Below are positions 14,995 through 23,667 of a stretch of DNA of 64,000 nucleotides, one piece after another. Source of the DNA: JACKIC01 sp964392305 (GTDB lineage Bacteria > Planctomycetota > UBA1135 > UBA2386); assembly GCA_964392305.1 (NCBI GenBank), contig CAYMPV010000025.1, positions 1 through 64,000 on the forward strand, read 5' to 3'. The stretch's first letter is position 1; every line of letters starts with the position of its first letter. The translations under genes were made by a program, and so were the position numbers. A model generated the notes under the pieces. That model saw nothing but the letters and a program-made list of their open reading frames with translations, did not search any database and had not been told where the DNA came from.

Positions 14995-16695
14995 TCACCG
15001 CCCGTCGACCAGCCGCCGCAGCTCGGCGACCAGCTGGCGGGCCTTGGCGTCGTCGGGCAACAGACGGGCGCCGACTTCCGCGTGCTGCAGCGCCGCGCGG
15101 GGTTCGCCGCGGTCGCGCAGGGCCAGCGCGAGGTTGAGTTGAGCAGCAGGGAAGCGTGGGTCGAGCAGCACGGCGGTGCGCAGGTGCAGGATGGCGTCGT
15201 CGAGCCTGCCGGCTTGCCAATGGCCATAGCCGTCCGCGGTCTCGCGTTGCGCGAGTTCGGGCCGTCCGGTGCCGGCGAGGGTGAGCAGGCGGCGAGCGTC
15301 GTCGGCGCGGCCGGCGGCGAGGGCGGCGCGGCCCGCTTCGTAGCAGCTGGTGACGAGGTTGACGCGGGCGCGCGGGTGATCGGGCACCAGGGCGAGAGCG
15401 CGTTCGAAGGCGGCGACCGAACCGTCGTGATCACCGGCGTCGCCGAGCGCGGTGCCGAGCGCGACCTGGGCCTCGGCCGAACGCGGACAGCTCGCGGCGA
15501 GGCGCCGCAGTTCGTCGACGTCATCGCGGTCGGTGCGGCCGTTCGCAGTCGACCACAGGATCGCGACGGGCACGAGCAGCAGAAGCCAGGTCGCGGCGTG
15601 GCGCGTGACCAGCGGCACGGCCTCGGCGCTGCGGCTCGCGTCGATGCCCAGACTCTGCCGGGTCGCCGCCTCACGGACTTTCCACAGAAAGCCGTCGTAG
15701 TAGAAGTGCAGCAGGGTCGATGCGGTGACGAGCGCGGTGGCGACGGCGATCGCGGTCGGCGAAGTCACCCAATGTTCGGCGAGCGGGCCGAGCCCGCCGT
15801 AAGCGAACACCATCGCGACATACAGGCCGACGAGGCCCCAGCTGCGCCGGAAGACGAACCTCGTGAACCCGCCGACGCCCGGGTCGCTGTCGACGCGGCG
15901 GCGGTTGAACAGCCAGACGATCGACAGGTACTGCACGTCATGGAAGATCTCGAACAGGATCAGGCCGATCAGGATGTCGGCGACCGCGACGTTCGCGTAC
16001 CACCACCAGCCGAAGCTCGTCGCCAGCAGCAGCAGCTTCAGCGGGTTGACGCGGCGCCCGGCGCGCTGCAGCACCACCAGGTTGACGCAGTAGCCGGCGG
16101 TCACCGCGATGAGTGTCACGATGACGCCGACGCGTAGCGCGGTCACCACCGCCGCATCGGGCGCGGCGAGCCCGAACTCGCCCGCCATGCGCAGCAGATA
16201 GAACAGGCGCGTATCGGCGATCAGCACGCCGGCCACGAACCACGCCGCGCACAGGGCGAAGTCCCAGCGCGCGACGCGCGGGCCGAACGCGCCGACCTTG
16301 GCGTCATAGATGCGCGCGAAGCCGTAGGTCTGCATCCAGCCGTGCCAGATGCCCCACAGGTAGGCGATCAGCAACATGCCGCCGGAGCCGCGCAGCGCGA
16401 ACGCGACGCACAGGGCCACCAGGATCACGGGCGCGACCACGAACCGCGTGCGGTAGCGTCGGAACAGCGCCCGGTCGCCGTAGGCGCGCAGCATCCCCGG
16501 CAGGTGGTGGCCCATCGCGCCGAACGCCATCACCGCGGTGCTGATCGCGGCGCTCGCGAAGCGCTGCTGCATCAGCAGGATCACCGGCAGGATCAACACC
16601 GGCGTGCACAGGAACAACAGCAGGTCCTGGGCCGGGCCGACGATCCAGCGAGCGGCTGCAGGCGCTTCCGTGGGGGGGTGCGTGATCGAGGTCAT
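14995..16695 (-). CDS. Polytopic membrane protein with conserved-looking histidine motifs and a C-terminal TPR domain
   Basis: 566 residues. The first 390 form about ten TM segments with polar motifs embedded in them: GH63-H64-LPG, WGIWH118-GW, FEIFH252-D253-VQY, and LLH330-FYYD334-GFLWK. Regularly placed His and Asp residues of this kind are typical of membrane metalloenzymes (desaturase or hydroxylase type) but do not match a family I can name with confidence. Residues 400-566 are TPR repeats (PRSAEAQVALGTALGD; HPRARVNLVTSCYEAG). It is the last gene of a seven-gene minus-strand run, 36 bp after the FAH hydrolase. Function unknown. Confidence 0.6.
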   Translation of the reverse strand: MTSITHPPTEAPAAARWIVGPAQDLLLFLCTPVLILPVILLMQQRFASAAISTAVMAFGAMGHHLPGMLRAYGDRALFRRYRTRFVVAPVILVALCVAFALRGSGGMLLIAYLWGIWHGWMQTYGFARIYDAKVGAFGPRVARWDFALCAAWFVAGVLIADTRLFYLLRMAGEFGLAAPDAAVVTALRVGVIVTLIAVTAGYCVNLVVLQRAGRRVNPLKLLLLATSFGWWWYANVAVADILIGLILFEIFHDVQYLSIVWLFNRRRVDSDPGVGGFTRFVFRRSWGLVGLYVAMVFAYGGLGPLAEHWVTSPTAIAVATALVTASTLLHFYYDGFLWKVREAATRQSLGIDASRSAEAVPLVTRHAATWLLLLVPVAILWSTANGRTDRDDVDELRRLAASCPRSAEAQVALGTALGDAGDHDGSVAAFERALALVPDHPRARVNLVTSCYEAGRAALAAGRADDARRLLTLAGTGRPELAQRETADGYGHWQAGRLDDAILHLRTAVLLDPRFPAAQLNLALALRDRGEPRAALQHAEVGARLLPDDAKARQLVAELRRLVDGR

Positions 16696-16731
16696 CGTGT
16701 CGACGGGCGCGAGCTGCGGCGTTCGCCGGGA

Positions 16732-17619
16732 TCAGCCGCAGGTGTTGCGCAGCACGCCCAGCCCGTCGATCTCGACCTCGACGACGTCGCCCGCCTGCAG
16801 ATACACGGGAGGCTTGCGCGCGAAGCCGACGCCGGGCGGGGTGCCCGTGGCGATCACGTCGCCGGGCATGAGCGTGATGTCCTCGCTGAGGAACTCGATC
16901 AGCGCCGGGATGTCGAACACCAGCTGGTTGGTGTTCGAGTCCTGCATCGTCTTGCCGTTGAGTCGCAGCCGGATGCCGAGCGTGTGTGGATCGGGGATCT
17001 CCTCGGTGGTGGCCACGAACTCGCCGAACGGCGCGAACGTGTCGCACGACTTGCCGCGAACCCACTGGCCGTCGGCGAACTGGAAGTCGCGCGCCGAGAC
17101 GTCGTGGAAGTTGCAGTAACCGAGCACGTGCGCCATCGCGTCCGCCTTCTTCACCTTGCTGGCGCGGCGGCCGATGACGACGCCGAGTTCGGCTTCGTAG
17201 TCGGTCTGGGTGCTGTTCTTCGGGATGCGGATGGTGCCGCCGGGGGCGAGCACGCAGGTGTCGAACTTGCTGAACAGCAGCGGTCGTTCGGGCAGTTTCG
17301 CGCCCTGTTCTGCGGCGTGGTCGCGGTAGTTGAGGCCGATGCAGAGGATCTTGCGCGGATGCGGCACGGGCGCGTGCAGGGTCACCGCGTCGCGCGCGAG
17401 CACGGCGCCGGCGCTGCGCAGCCGATCGATCTCGGCGGCCTTCGCGACGAGCTTCTTCGCAGCCGGCAAGAACACGCCGGCGAGGTCGTAGGCGTCGTGT
17501 TCGCACGTGAGCGTGGGCAGGCCGCAGGCGGGGTGCAGCAGGTCGAGGACCGATTCGGCGGCGATCAGCGCGCCCGGACGAACGGCGGTCTGGGAAGTGG
17601 CGAAGGCGACGAGTTTCAC
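16732..17619 (-). CDS. Fumarylacetoacetate hydrolase-family protein, probable 2,4-diketo-3-deoxy-sugar-acid hydrolase
   Basis: 295 residues with a GTG start overlapping the lutC stop (GTGA). The FAH catalytic core is clear: E142 and E144 in DYEAELGVVIG, and D173 in FHDVSARDFQ (the usual N before HDVSARD/NDVSARD is His here) as the metal ligands; RGKSCDTFAPFG near 188-199; and GDVIATGTPPGVG near 254-266. The family cleaves C-C bonds in 2,4-diketo acids or hydrolyses or decarboxylates related acids. Cotranscription with lutABC and a zinc dehydrogenase points to 2,4-diketo-3-deoxy-L-fuconate or -rhamnonate hydrolysis, giving pyruvate and L-lactate. The substrate is inferred from context. Confidence 0.85.
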   Translation of the reverse strand: MKLVAFATSQTAVRPGALIAAESVLDLLHPACGLPTLTCEHDAYDLAGVFLPAAKKLVAKAAEIDRLRSAGAVLARDAVTLHAPVPHPRKILCIGLNYRDHAAEQGAKLPERPLLFSKFDTCVLAPGGTIRIPKNSTQTDYEAELGVVIGRRASKVKKADAMAHVLGYCNFHDVSARDFQFADGQWVRGKSCDTFAPFGEFVATTEEIPDPHTLGIRLRLNGKTMQDSNTNQLVFDIPALIEFLSEDITLMPGDVIATGTPPGVGFARKPPVYLQAGDVVEVEIDGLGVLRNTCG

Positions 17620-18158
17620 AGCGTGTCGAGGATCAGGACGATCAGTTGCTTGGGGCCGTGCACGCCGACGACGAGCTCGAGCTCGATGTCCGCGGTGCGC
17701 GACGGGCCGGTGATGAAGGTGATGGCGCGCGCGCGCGGCGGGCCGCCGGACGGCGACAGCTGCGCGAACGCGTCGCCCAGCGAACCGAGCAGGCGCGAAC
17801 GGGGCAAGAGCGCGATGTGCACCTTGGGCAGAAGACTCACGAGCCGGTGTTGCTCCTGGCCGGATTCGAGCACCAGCGTGCCGGTCTCGGCGATGCCCAA
17901 TTGCGCGCTGGTGAGGCCGACGTCGGCAGCGAGCAGCTGTTCGCGCGGCGCGTCGTGTCGCAGACGCGTGCCGCCCGCGGGAAGGGTCGCGAGCACGGTC
18001 GCCACCTCGGGTGCGTTGCTGCCGGCGATGACGGTCGCGTGCAGTTCGGTGATCAGCTCCTGCACGCGCGCGGCTGCGGCGGGCAGGTCGGGAACGGTCT
18101 CGCAGCGGCCGAAGACGCGGGTGAGGACGGTGGTGAAGCGTTCGGCGAGGTCGCTCAC
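17616..18158 (-). CDS. lutC: LutC-type LUD-domain protein of the L-lactate oxidation complex
   Basis: 180 residues from a GTG at 18158, 2 nt after the upstream stop. The LUD-domain core is seen in LTSAQLGIAETGTLVLESG (about 93-111) and LLPKVHIALL (about 121-130), matching the homologous region of LutB. With LutA and LutB it forms the flavin-independent, iron-sulfur L-lactate dehydrogenase system, converting L-lactate to pyruvate in the cytoplasm. It is shorter than many LutC proteins (about 220-240 aa). It is separated from lutB by a 2-kb unrelated gene, which is unusual. Confidence 0.85.
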   Translation of the reverse strand: MSDLAERFTTVLTRVFGRCETVPDLPAAAARVQELITELHATVIAGSNAPEVATVLATLPAGGTRLRHDAPREQLLAADVGLTSAQLGIAETGTLVLESGQEQHRLVSLLPKVHIALLPRSRLLGSLGDAFAQLSPSGGPPRARAITFITGPSRTADIELELVVGVHGPKQLIVLILDTL

Positions 18159-18160
18159 GG

Positions 18161-20185
18161 TCAGCGTTTGTCGACGGGGGGAGTGGCGGGCAGGCGCACG
18201 ACGACCTCGGGGTTGAGCCCCGGCGTCACGTGCAGCTCCTGCTCGTACCACTTCACGTCGCCGAGGAACACACGCAGGTCGTGTTCGCCGGGCGCGACCA
18301 TCTCCTGCAGGCGCGTGCCCTGGGAGTCGAGGGGCATCGCGGATGGGTAGAAGCCGACCACCACCCTGGGAGCGATGATGACGAGCGCGCCGCGCGGCGG
18401 CGTGCCGTCGGCTGCGACAACGCGTACGGGCACCTTGCCCCAGGCCTCGAGCCGCAGTGCGACAGTCATCTTTGCGCCGGTGGTCACGAACGGCGGAGTC
18501 TGCGCCGGCGCCAGCGGGCCGGTCAGCTTGCCTCGATCTCCTTGCGCCGAGACGAGAATCGCGAATTGTTTGCCGACCGGGAGTGGTGGCAACGTGAACC
18601 GGTTGCCCTCGATGGTCGCCTGGGCGTTGCTGCTGCTGTGTTGCTTGCCGTCCTCGAAGTTGATGATCTCGACCTGGTAGCCGTCGAGTTCTTGCCCATC
18701 GGCGCGACCGACTGTGCCCTCGACGACGCAACCCGCGAGGTCGGCGTCGCTGCACCTGATCTCGAGATCCGTCGTGCCCGGCGCGACGCCGGCCCGTTCA
18801 ACGCGCAGGCGGTAGTTGCTCGCGGAAGGAATGACCGCGATGGTCCAAGTCGTCGCTGGGTGGATGGCGAACTCGAAGGCCCCCTCGGCGTCGGTCCTCT
18901 GCGCCTTGACCGATGCGAACAGTGATGACTTGTCGGGCACCAGGTTGCCCGGCTGGCCCCCCTCGGGCTTCGCCCAGACCTGCACTTCCGCGAACGGAGA
19001 ACCGTCTTCGTGAACGACACGTCCGCGGACGATCGCGAAGCGTTGCAGGTTGAGTCGGACCTCTGCGTGTGGCCGTGCTGCTGTGGTCTCGGTCCAGGTC
19101 GGTTCGCTGTTGGCGTTCTTCTTGTGCGCGGCGATGAGCTGGTAGCGGGCGTGCCTTCGTACGGCGACGGAGAACCGGCCGTCGGTGCCCGTCTCGGTGC
19201 TCGCGGTCTCGTAGTCGTCGGCGTCCTGGTCCAGATCGCCGGGCCGGTACTCGCGCCAGACCTTGACCTCGGCGTTTGCGACCGGCTGCCCTTCCGGGTC
19301 GAGCACCACACCTGCGAGTGTGATCGCGCCCGGGAAAGTGAGGGTGACCTCGGGTGGAGTCGCGTTCAGGATCCAGACATGCTCAGAGAACGTGCGTGCG
19401 TCCCCCAGCTCGGCCCGGATCCCGTAGCCGAACCCTCGCGAGACCTGCAGTTCGAAGCGGCCATTGGCGTCGGCGGTTGTCGGCGCGGGTTTGGCAGCGT
19501 CACCGCGGTAGGGGTTGCCAGTGGAGACTCCATTTCTGTGTGCCGTCACCTTCGCGCCAATTGCAGGTCCGCCGTCGGCCTGCTTGATGACGCCGCGCAG
19601 CACTACCGGCGTCTGCACCACCAGCCGGGTCTCCTTGTTGGCAGCGGCACTATGCCACAGCGTGTAGTCGCCGGAGCTCCTACCGTCCTTGGCGGCGTTC
19701 GCCACCACACACTCGAGCGCGAGTGTGTGCTGCGCTCGCCCGGTGGTATCGACCGGCAGTTCGACGAGCGGCTCGCCCGTCCGCCCCGAATAGGCGTAGT
19801 TCTTGTCGAAGCCCATCTGCTTTGCCATTCGCGCCGGAACGGGCTGTTTCCTGGCGCACCAAATGGTCACAACCGCATCGGCGAGCGGGTTGTCGTCTTC
19901 GTCGACGACGACGAAGTTCGCAAACCATGGGGTGACATGCACGGGTGACGGATCGAAGGCCTGGTCCGGCGCTGGTGCGGGGACTGTCGTCGCCTCGACC
20001 TGTTCACGCTGCTGCGAGGGTTCGGGTGGCGTCGCCGCGACAAGGACGGGTTCCGGTTCGGGCTCGGTCACGTTCGCGGGCTCGGTAGCCGGGGTCGGCG
20101 GCCCGCCGGCCCCGGTCCGCGACGACCACAGCAAGCCGGCGGCCACGAACGCGACGACGACCACGAGCAGCACGCGAACTCGCAT
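18161..20185 (-). CDS. Membrane-anchored protein with repeated carboxypeptidase-regulatory-like (Ig-fold) domains
   Basis: 674 residues. A single N-terminal TM or uncleaved signal (about 4-20) is followed by a Pro/Glu/Thr-rich linker (about 27-80), then several Ig-like beta-sandwich repeats of the CarboxypepD_reg type, recognisable by G.v.d..G.pv..A.V.......T...T..dG.F patterns (near 215, 300, 395 and 480). It is presumably periplasmic or surface-exposed and structural or adhesive; no catalytic motif is seen. It sits between lutB and lutC, 65 bp after lutB with its own promoter candidate and 2 nt before lutC, so it may drive lutC separately. Confidence 0.6.
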   Translation of the reverse strand: MRVRVLLVVVVAFVAAGLLWSSRTGAGGPPTPATEPANVTEPEPEPVLVAATPPEPSQQREQVEATTVPAPAPDQAFDPSPVHVTPWFANFVVVDEDDNPLADAVVTIWCARKQPVPARMAKQMGFDKNYAYSGRTGEPLVELPVDTTGRAQHTLALECVVANAAKDGRSSGDYTLWHSAAANKETRLVVQTPVVLRGVIKQADGGPAIGAKVTAHRNGVSTGNPYRGDAAKPAPTTADANGRFELQVSRGFGYGIRAELGDARTFSEHVWILNATPPEVTLTFPGAITLAGVVLDPEGQPVANAEVKVWREYRPGDLDQDADDYETASTETGTDGRFSVAVRRHARYQLIAAHKKNANSEPTWTETTAARPHAEVRLNLQRFAIVRGRVVHEDGSPFAEVQVWAKPEGGQPGNLVPDKSSLFASVKAQRTDAEGAFEFAIHPATTWTIAVIPSASNYRLRVERAGVAPGTTDLEIRCSDADLAGCVVEGTVGRADGQELDGYQVEIINFEDGKQHSSSNAQATIEGNRFTLPPLPVGKQFAILVSAQGDRGKLTGPLAPAQTPPFVTTGAKMTVALRLEAWGKVPVRVVAADGTPPRGALVIIAPRVVVGFYPSAMPLDSQGTRLQEMVAPGEHDLRVFLGDVKWYEQELHVTPGLNPEVVVRLPATPPVDKR

Positions 20186-20236
20186 GGGACTTCCGGATGA
20201 TGGTGTGTGCGCCACCCCGGGCGCGATCGGCGCGAG

Positions 20237-20242
20237 ACGATA
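20237..20242 (-). promoter_or_regulatory. Putative internal promoter -10 hexamer TATCGT inside the lut run
   Basis: GC-TATCGT on the minus strand lies 9 nt past the lutB stop and 51 nt before the ATG at 20185. It would let the carboxypeptidase-like gene, lutC, the FAH gene and the membrane gene be expressed apart from lutAB. Confidence 0.3.
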
Positions 20243-20250
20243 GCAGAAGC

Positions 20251-21645
20251 TCAGCTGCGCGTGCGCCACTGGGCGCGGAACGGCCGCGGCGCGGCCTTCG
20301 GCAGCTCGCGCGAACTGCGCCACGCCGCCATCGGCGGCGCGAGGCGCGCCACGAACGGCAGCTTCTGGCCGACCCGCGCGATCGCCGTCGCCAGCCGATA
20401 GCGCCGCGGGTCGGCCATCGACCACGCCCACAACCGCCAGCCGAGTCGTTCATACCAGCGCGACTGCTGGCCGGGCTGCATCGCGCGCTGGCGCAGTTCG
20501 AGCAGCAGCGTCGGGATGTCGATCTTGACGGGGCACACGTCCTTGCACGCGCCGCACAGGCTCGACGCGAACGGCAGCTTCGCCGCACGTTCGCCGCCGT
20601 GCAGCTGCGGCGACAGGATCGCGCCGATCGGACCGGGGTAGACCGAGCCGTAGGCGTGGCCGCCGACCGACTGGTAGACGGGACACGCGTTGAGGCACGC
20701 GCCGCAGCGGATGCACGCGAGCGTCTGCCGCATGATCGGATCCGCGGCGATCTTCGACCGGCCGTTGTCGAGCAGCACGATGTGCAGTTCGCGCGGCCCT
20801 TCGCCGCCGACCGGATCGGGACCCGTGAGCAGGCTCTGGTAGCTGGTGAGATGCTGGCCCGTGCCCGAACGCGGCAGCAGCTCGAGGAACACCGCGAGGT
20901 CCGCGAAGCGTGGGATCACCTTCTCGATGCCCATCACCGCCACGTGCACCTTGGGCAACGTCGTCGTCATGCGCGCGTTGCCCTCGTTCTCGAGGATCAG
21001 GATCGTGCCGGTTTCGGCGACGCCGAAGTTGACGCCGCTGATGCCGAGGTCGGCGGCCGCGAAGTGCGCGCGCAATCGATCGCGCGCGTGCGCGGCGAGC
21101 ACCTGCGGATCGCTCGACGGCGGGATGCCGAGCTTGTCGACGAACAGCTGGCCGATCGCTTCGCGGGTCTTGTGGATCGCCGGCACGATGATGTGCGAAG
21201 GCGTCTCGCCGGCGAGCTGGATGATCCATTCGCCGAGGTCGGTCTCGACCGGTTCGGCGCCAGCGACCGCGAGCGCGGCGTTCAGGTGGATCTCCTCGGT
21301 CGCCATGCTCTTGCTCTTCACCAGGCGCGTCGCACCGTTCGCGGTCGCGATCTGCCGCACGATCGCGCACGCTGCCGCGGCGTCGACGGCGCGGTGCACG
21401 ACCGCGCCGGCCGCGGTCGCCGCCGCGGCGAACTTCTCGACGTGGCCGTGCAGGTCGTCGAGCACCTCGGCCTTGATCGCGCGCGCGCGTTCGCGCAGAT
21501 CCTGCCAGTTCGGCACCGCGCCGATCGCCGCCGCGCGCCGTTGCGCGAACAGGTCGGTCGCCGAACGCAGGGCAGTGCGCAGCGTGCGGTCCTGCAGCGC
21601 TTCGCGGGCGTTGGCAGGAAACCGGTCTGGTGCGTGTGCGTCCAT
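20251..21645 (-). CDS. lutB: LutB-type iron-sulfur subunit of the L-lactate oxidation complex
   Basis: 464 residues from the ATG at 21645, 14 bp after lutA. Residues 60-300 form the LUD domain (GVAETGTILILENEGNAR near 208-225). The ferredoxin-like part has two cluster motifs: C311-x2-C314-x2-C317-x3-C321-P and C364-x2-C367-x3-C371-P, consistent with two [4Fe-4S] clusters. A basic, W-rich C-terminal tail follows, as in other LutB/YkgF proteins. It passes electrons from L-lactate oxidation, with LutA and LutC as partners. Length and motifs match intact family members. Confidence 0.93.
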   Translation of the reverse strand: MDAHAPDRFPANAREALQDRTLRTALRSATDLFAQRRAAAIGAVPNWQDLRERARAIKAEVLDDLHGHVEKFAAAATAAGAVVHRAVDAAAACAIVRQIATANGATRLVKSKSMATEEIHLNAALAVAGAEPVETDLGEWIIQLAGETPSHIIVPAIHKTREAIGQLFVDKLGIPPSSDPQVLAAHARDRLRAHFAAADLGISGVNFGVAETGTILILENEGNARMTTTLPKVHVAVMGIEKVIPRFADLAVFLELLPRSGTGQHLTSYQSLLTGPDPVGGEGPRELHIVLLDNGRSKIAADPIMRQTLACIRCGACLNACPVYQSVGGHAYGSVYPGPIGAILSPQLHGGERAAKLPFASSLCGACKDVCPVKIDIPTLLLELRQRAMQPGQQSRWYERLGWRLWAWSMADPRRYRLATAIARVGQKLPFVARLAPPMAAWRSSRELPKAAPRPFRAQWRTRS

Positions 21646-21659
21646 CGTCGAGGGGCGGT

Positions 21660-22379
21660 TCAGCGGCTGGCCAGGATCTCCGCGAGGTGCAGCGCGCGCA
21701 CGTTCTTGCCCTGCCGCTGCAGCCGGCCGCGCAGCTGCATCAGGCACGAACTGTCGATCGAACTGATCACCTCGACGTCGCCGCCGAGCGCCGACAGCTT
21801 GTGGTCGAGCATCGCCGTCGACAGCTCGGGGAACTTGACGCTGAAGGTGCCGCCGAAACCACAGCACGCGTCGGCGGTGCGCAGGTCGACGAGCGTGAGG
21901 CCATCGACCGCGCCGAGCAGCGCCCGCGGTTCGTCGCGCACGCCGAGCTCGCGCAGGCCGTGGCAGGCGTCGTGCCAGGCGACGCGGTGGGGGAAGCGCG
22001 CGCCGAGGTCGGTGACCTGCAGTTCGCGCACGAGGAACGCGGACAGCTCGAAGGTGCGGTGCGCGAGCGCCGCGGCGCGCCGCTGCAATTCCGGCTCGTC
22101 GCGGAACAGGTCGGGGAAGCGGTGCACCATCGCCGTGCACGAGCCCGACGGCACGACGATCGTCTGCGCGTCCTCGAACACCTCGAGGAAGTGCTGCGCG
22201 ACGGTGCGTGCGTCGCCGCCGAAGCCCGAATTGAACGCCGGCTGGCCGCAGCACGTCTGTCGCGCATCGAACGACACCTTGCAGCCCGCGCGTTCGAGCA
22301 CGGCGACCGTCGCGTGCAGCACCTCGGGCCAGAACTGATCCGCGAGGCATGTGGCGAACAGCGAGACTTCGCGCGTCAC
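21660..22379 (-). CDS. lutA: LutA-type CCG-domain subunit of the L-lactate oxidation complex
   Basis: 239 residues with a GTG start overlapping the dehydrogenase stop (GTGA). Two cysteine-rich CCG domains are intact: C11, then C43-C44-G-QPAFNSG in the first, and C139-H followed by C172-C173-G-FGGTFS in the second. Such domains bind a non-cubane or [4Fe-4S] cluster in heterodisulfide reductase- and glycolate oxidase-like proteins. It acts with LutB and LutC in L-lactate to pyruvate conversion. The translational coupling to a zinc dehydrogenase suggests the lactate is made by the same catabolic route. Confidence 0.93.
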   Translation of the reverse strand: MTREVSLFATCLADQFWPEVLHATVAVLERAGCKVSFDARQTCCGQPAFNSGFGGDARTVAQHFLEVFEDAQTIVVPSGSCTAMVHRFPDLFRDEPELQRRAAALAHRTFELSAFLVRELQVTDLGARFPHRVAWHDACHGLRELGVRDEPRALLGAVDGLTLVDLRTADACCGFGGTFSVKFPELSTAMLDHKLSALGGDVEVISSIDSSCLMQLRGRLQRQGKNVRALHLAEILASR

Positions 22380-23509
22380 GACAACACCGCCATGCCCTTC
22401 ACGTAGCCGGGGTCGTGATGGTCGCCGCCGAACGCGCGCGGCACTTCACCAAGGCCGCGGTAGGTGTGCGTCAGCAGCGCATCGACGCGCACCGTGCCGG
22501 CTTCGAGCAGGCGCAGCGCCTGGCGGTACACCGCCGGCCGCAGGTCGTCGTCGAAACCGCCCGACGCGCCGACCGAGGTCACCAGCGTCGCCTCGCGCCA
22601 CTGCAGCGGGTTGAGCAGCTCGAGCGACGCGCCGCCGTGGCCGATGCCGTAGAGCAGGACCGTGGCCTGCTTGCGGATCAGGCTCGGCAGCGTGCCGAAC
22701 ACCGGGCCGCTGCCCGTGGCTTCGACGAGGTATTCGGCGAGGCGACCGCGCGAAGCCGAACGCACCGCGTCCTCGAGCGCATCGGGAGCCACCGCGGTCG
22801 CGCCCAGCGCGGCTGCGAGTTCACGCTTGCGCGGGCTCGGGTCGCTGACGATCAGTTCGCCGTCGAAGCCCAGGTGCCGCCGCAGCACCTGCACGAACAG
22901 CAACCCCGCCGGCCCCGCGCCCACGACCACGGCCGTGCGCACCGGCGAGTCGGCGTCGCCGAACCGGTAGCGCGTGTGCGCGCGCTGACCGAAGTCGGTG
23001 CTGTGCAGCACGCAGGCCAGCGGCTCGGTCATCGCCGCGGCCGTCGTCGGCAGGTCCGAAGCGATGCGCACCGCGTTGCGCGCGGGCACCACGAGCTGTT
23101 CGGCGAAGCCGCCCGGCAGCCCGGTGATGCCGTGTTCGATGTAGTGCTCACACTGGTGCGTGTGGCCCGTCGCGCAGTATTCGCACGGTGCCGTGCGCCG
23201 TTCGCTGTGGCAGTTGCGTCCCTGATCGACGACGACGCGGTCGCCGACGCGCAGGTCCTGCACCTGCGCGCCGCACTCGAGCACCGTGCCCGCGATCTCG
23301 TGGCCGAGGATCTGCGGCGCAACCTCGAGCGGGATCGGCCGGCCGCGCGCGTCGAGGTTGAAGTTGGACTCGCCCGAGTAGATGTGGAAGTCCGTGCCGC
23401 AGACGCCGACGACGTCGGGGCGCACCTGCACGTCGTGCGGGCCGAGGCTCGCTGCCTCGACGTCGATCAGCTCGATGCGCCGGGGGGCGGTGAGGGCAGC
23501 GGCGCGCAT
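22376..23509 (-). CDS. Zinc-dependent medium-chain dehydrogenase, probable deoxy-sugar-acid 4-dehydrogenase
   Basis: 377 residues. MDR features: catalytic zinc ligands C37 and H70-E71 (GVCGTDFH; LGHE), structural zinc cysteines C100, C109, C112 and C120 with an unusually long loop, and a Rossmann GAGPAG near 197-202. The DVVGVCGTDFHIYSGE start with VDQGRNC is a subtype I associate with sugar-acid clusters beside FAH-family hydrolases. First gene of the lut run, so it likely oxidises C4 of a 2-keto-3-deoxy sugar acid to the diketo acid that the FAH enzyme at 16732 splits. A generic sorbitol- or threonine-dehydrogenase-like role cannot be excluded. Confidence 0.85.
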   Translation of the reverse strand: MRAAALTAPRRIELIDVEAASLGPHDVQVRPDVVGVCGTDFHIYSGESNFNLDARGRPIPLEVAPQILGHEIAGTVLECGAQVQDLRVGDRVVVDQGRNCHSERRTAPCEYCATGHTHQCEHYIEHGITGLPGGFAEQLVVPARNAVRIASDLPTTAAAMTEPLACVLHSTDFGQRAHTRYRFGDADSPVRTAVVVGAGPAGLLFVQVLRRHLGFDGELIVSDPSPRKRELAAALGATAVAPDALEDAVRSASRGRLAEYLVEATGSGPVFGTLPSLIRKQATVLLYGIGHGGASLELLNPLQWREATLVTSVGASGGFDDDLRPAVYRQALRLLEAGTVRVDALLTHTYRGLGEVPRAFGGDHHDPGYVKGMAVLS

Positions 23510-23559
23510 CAGGCGGTCACTGGCATGGACAGGCGAATCGGCTGGGCATGGGCCGCACG

Positions 23560-23565
23560 ATGCTA
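23560..23565 (-). promoter_or_regulatory. Putative -10 hexamer TAGCAT for the dehydrogenase-lut run
   Basis: GC-TAGCAT on the minus strand lies 50 nt before the ATG at 23509 and 25 nt downstream of the second copy of the 25-bp element. Confidence 0.35.
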
Positions 23566-23590
23566 GCCGCGTCCCGACCCCCTAGCGAGG

Positions 23591-23615
23591 GTACGGTACC
23601 GGGTAGAAACCACAC
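23591..23615 (-). promoter_or_regulatory. 25-bp conserved upstream element, copy 2
   Basis: Minus-strand copy of the element at 14581-14605, identical at 24 of 25 positions, including the GGTACC core. It lies in the divergent spacer between the dehydrogenase (minus) and the gene at 23668 (plus). Relative to the minus-strand gene it has the same orientation as copy 1 has to its gene. Confidence 0.45.
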
Positions 23616-23667
23616 ACGCGCTGCAGTGCGCGCGCGCCGACAGCCGATGCCCTGAGCGAGGCAAACC

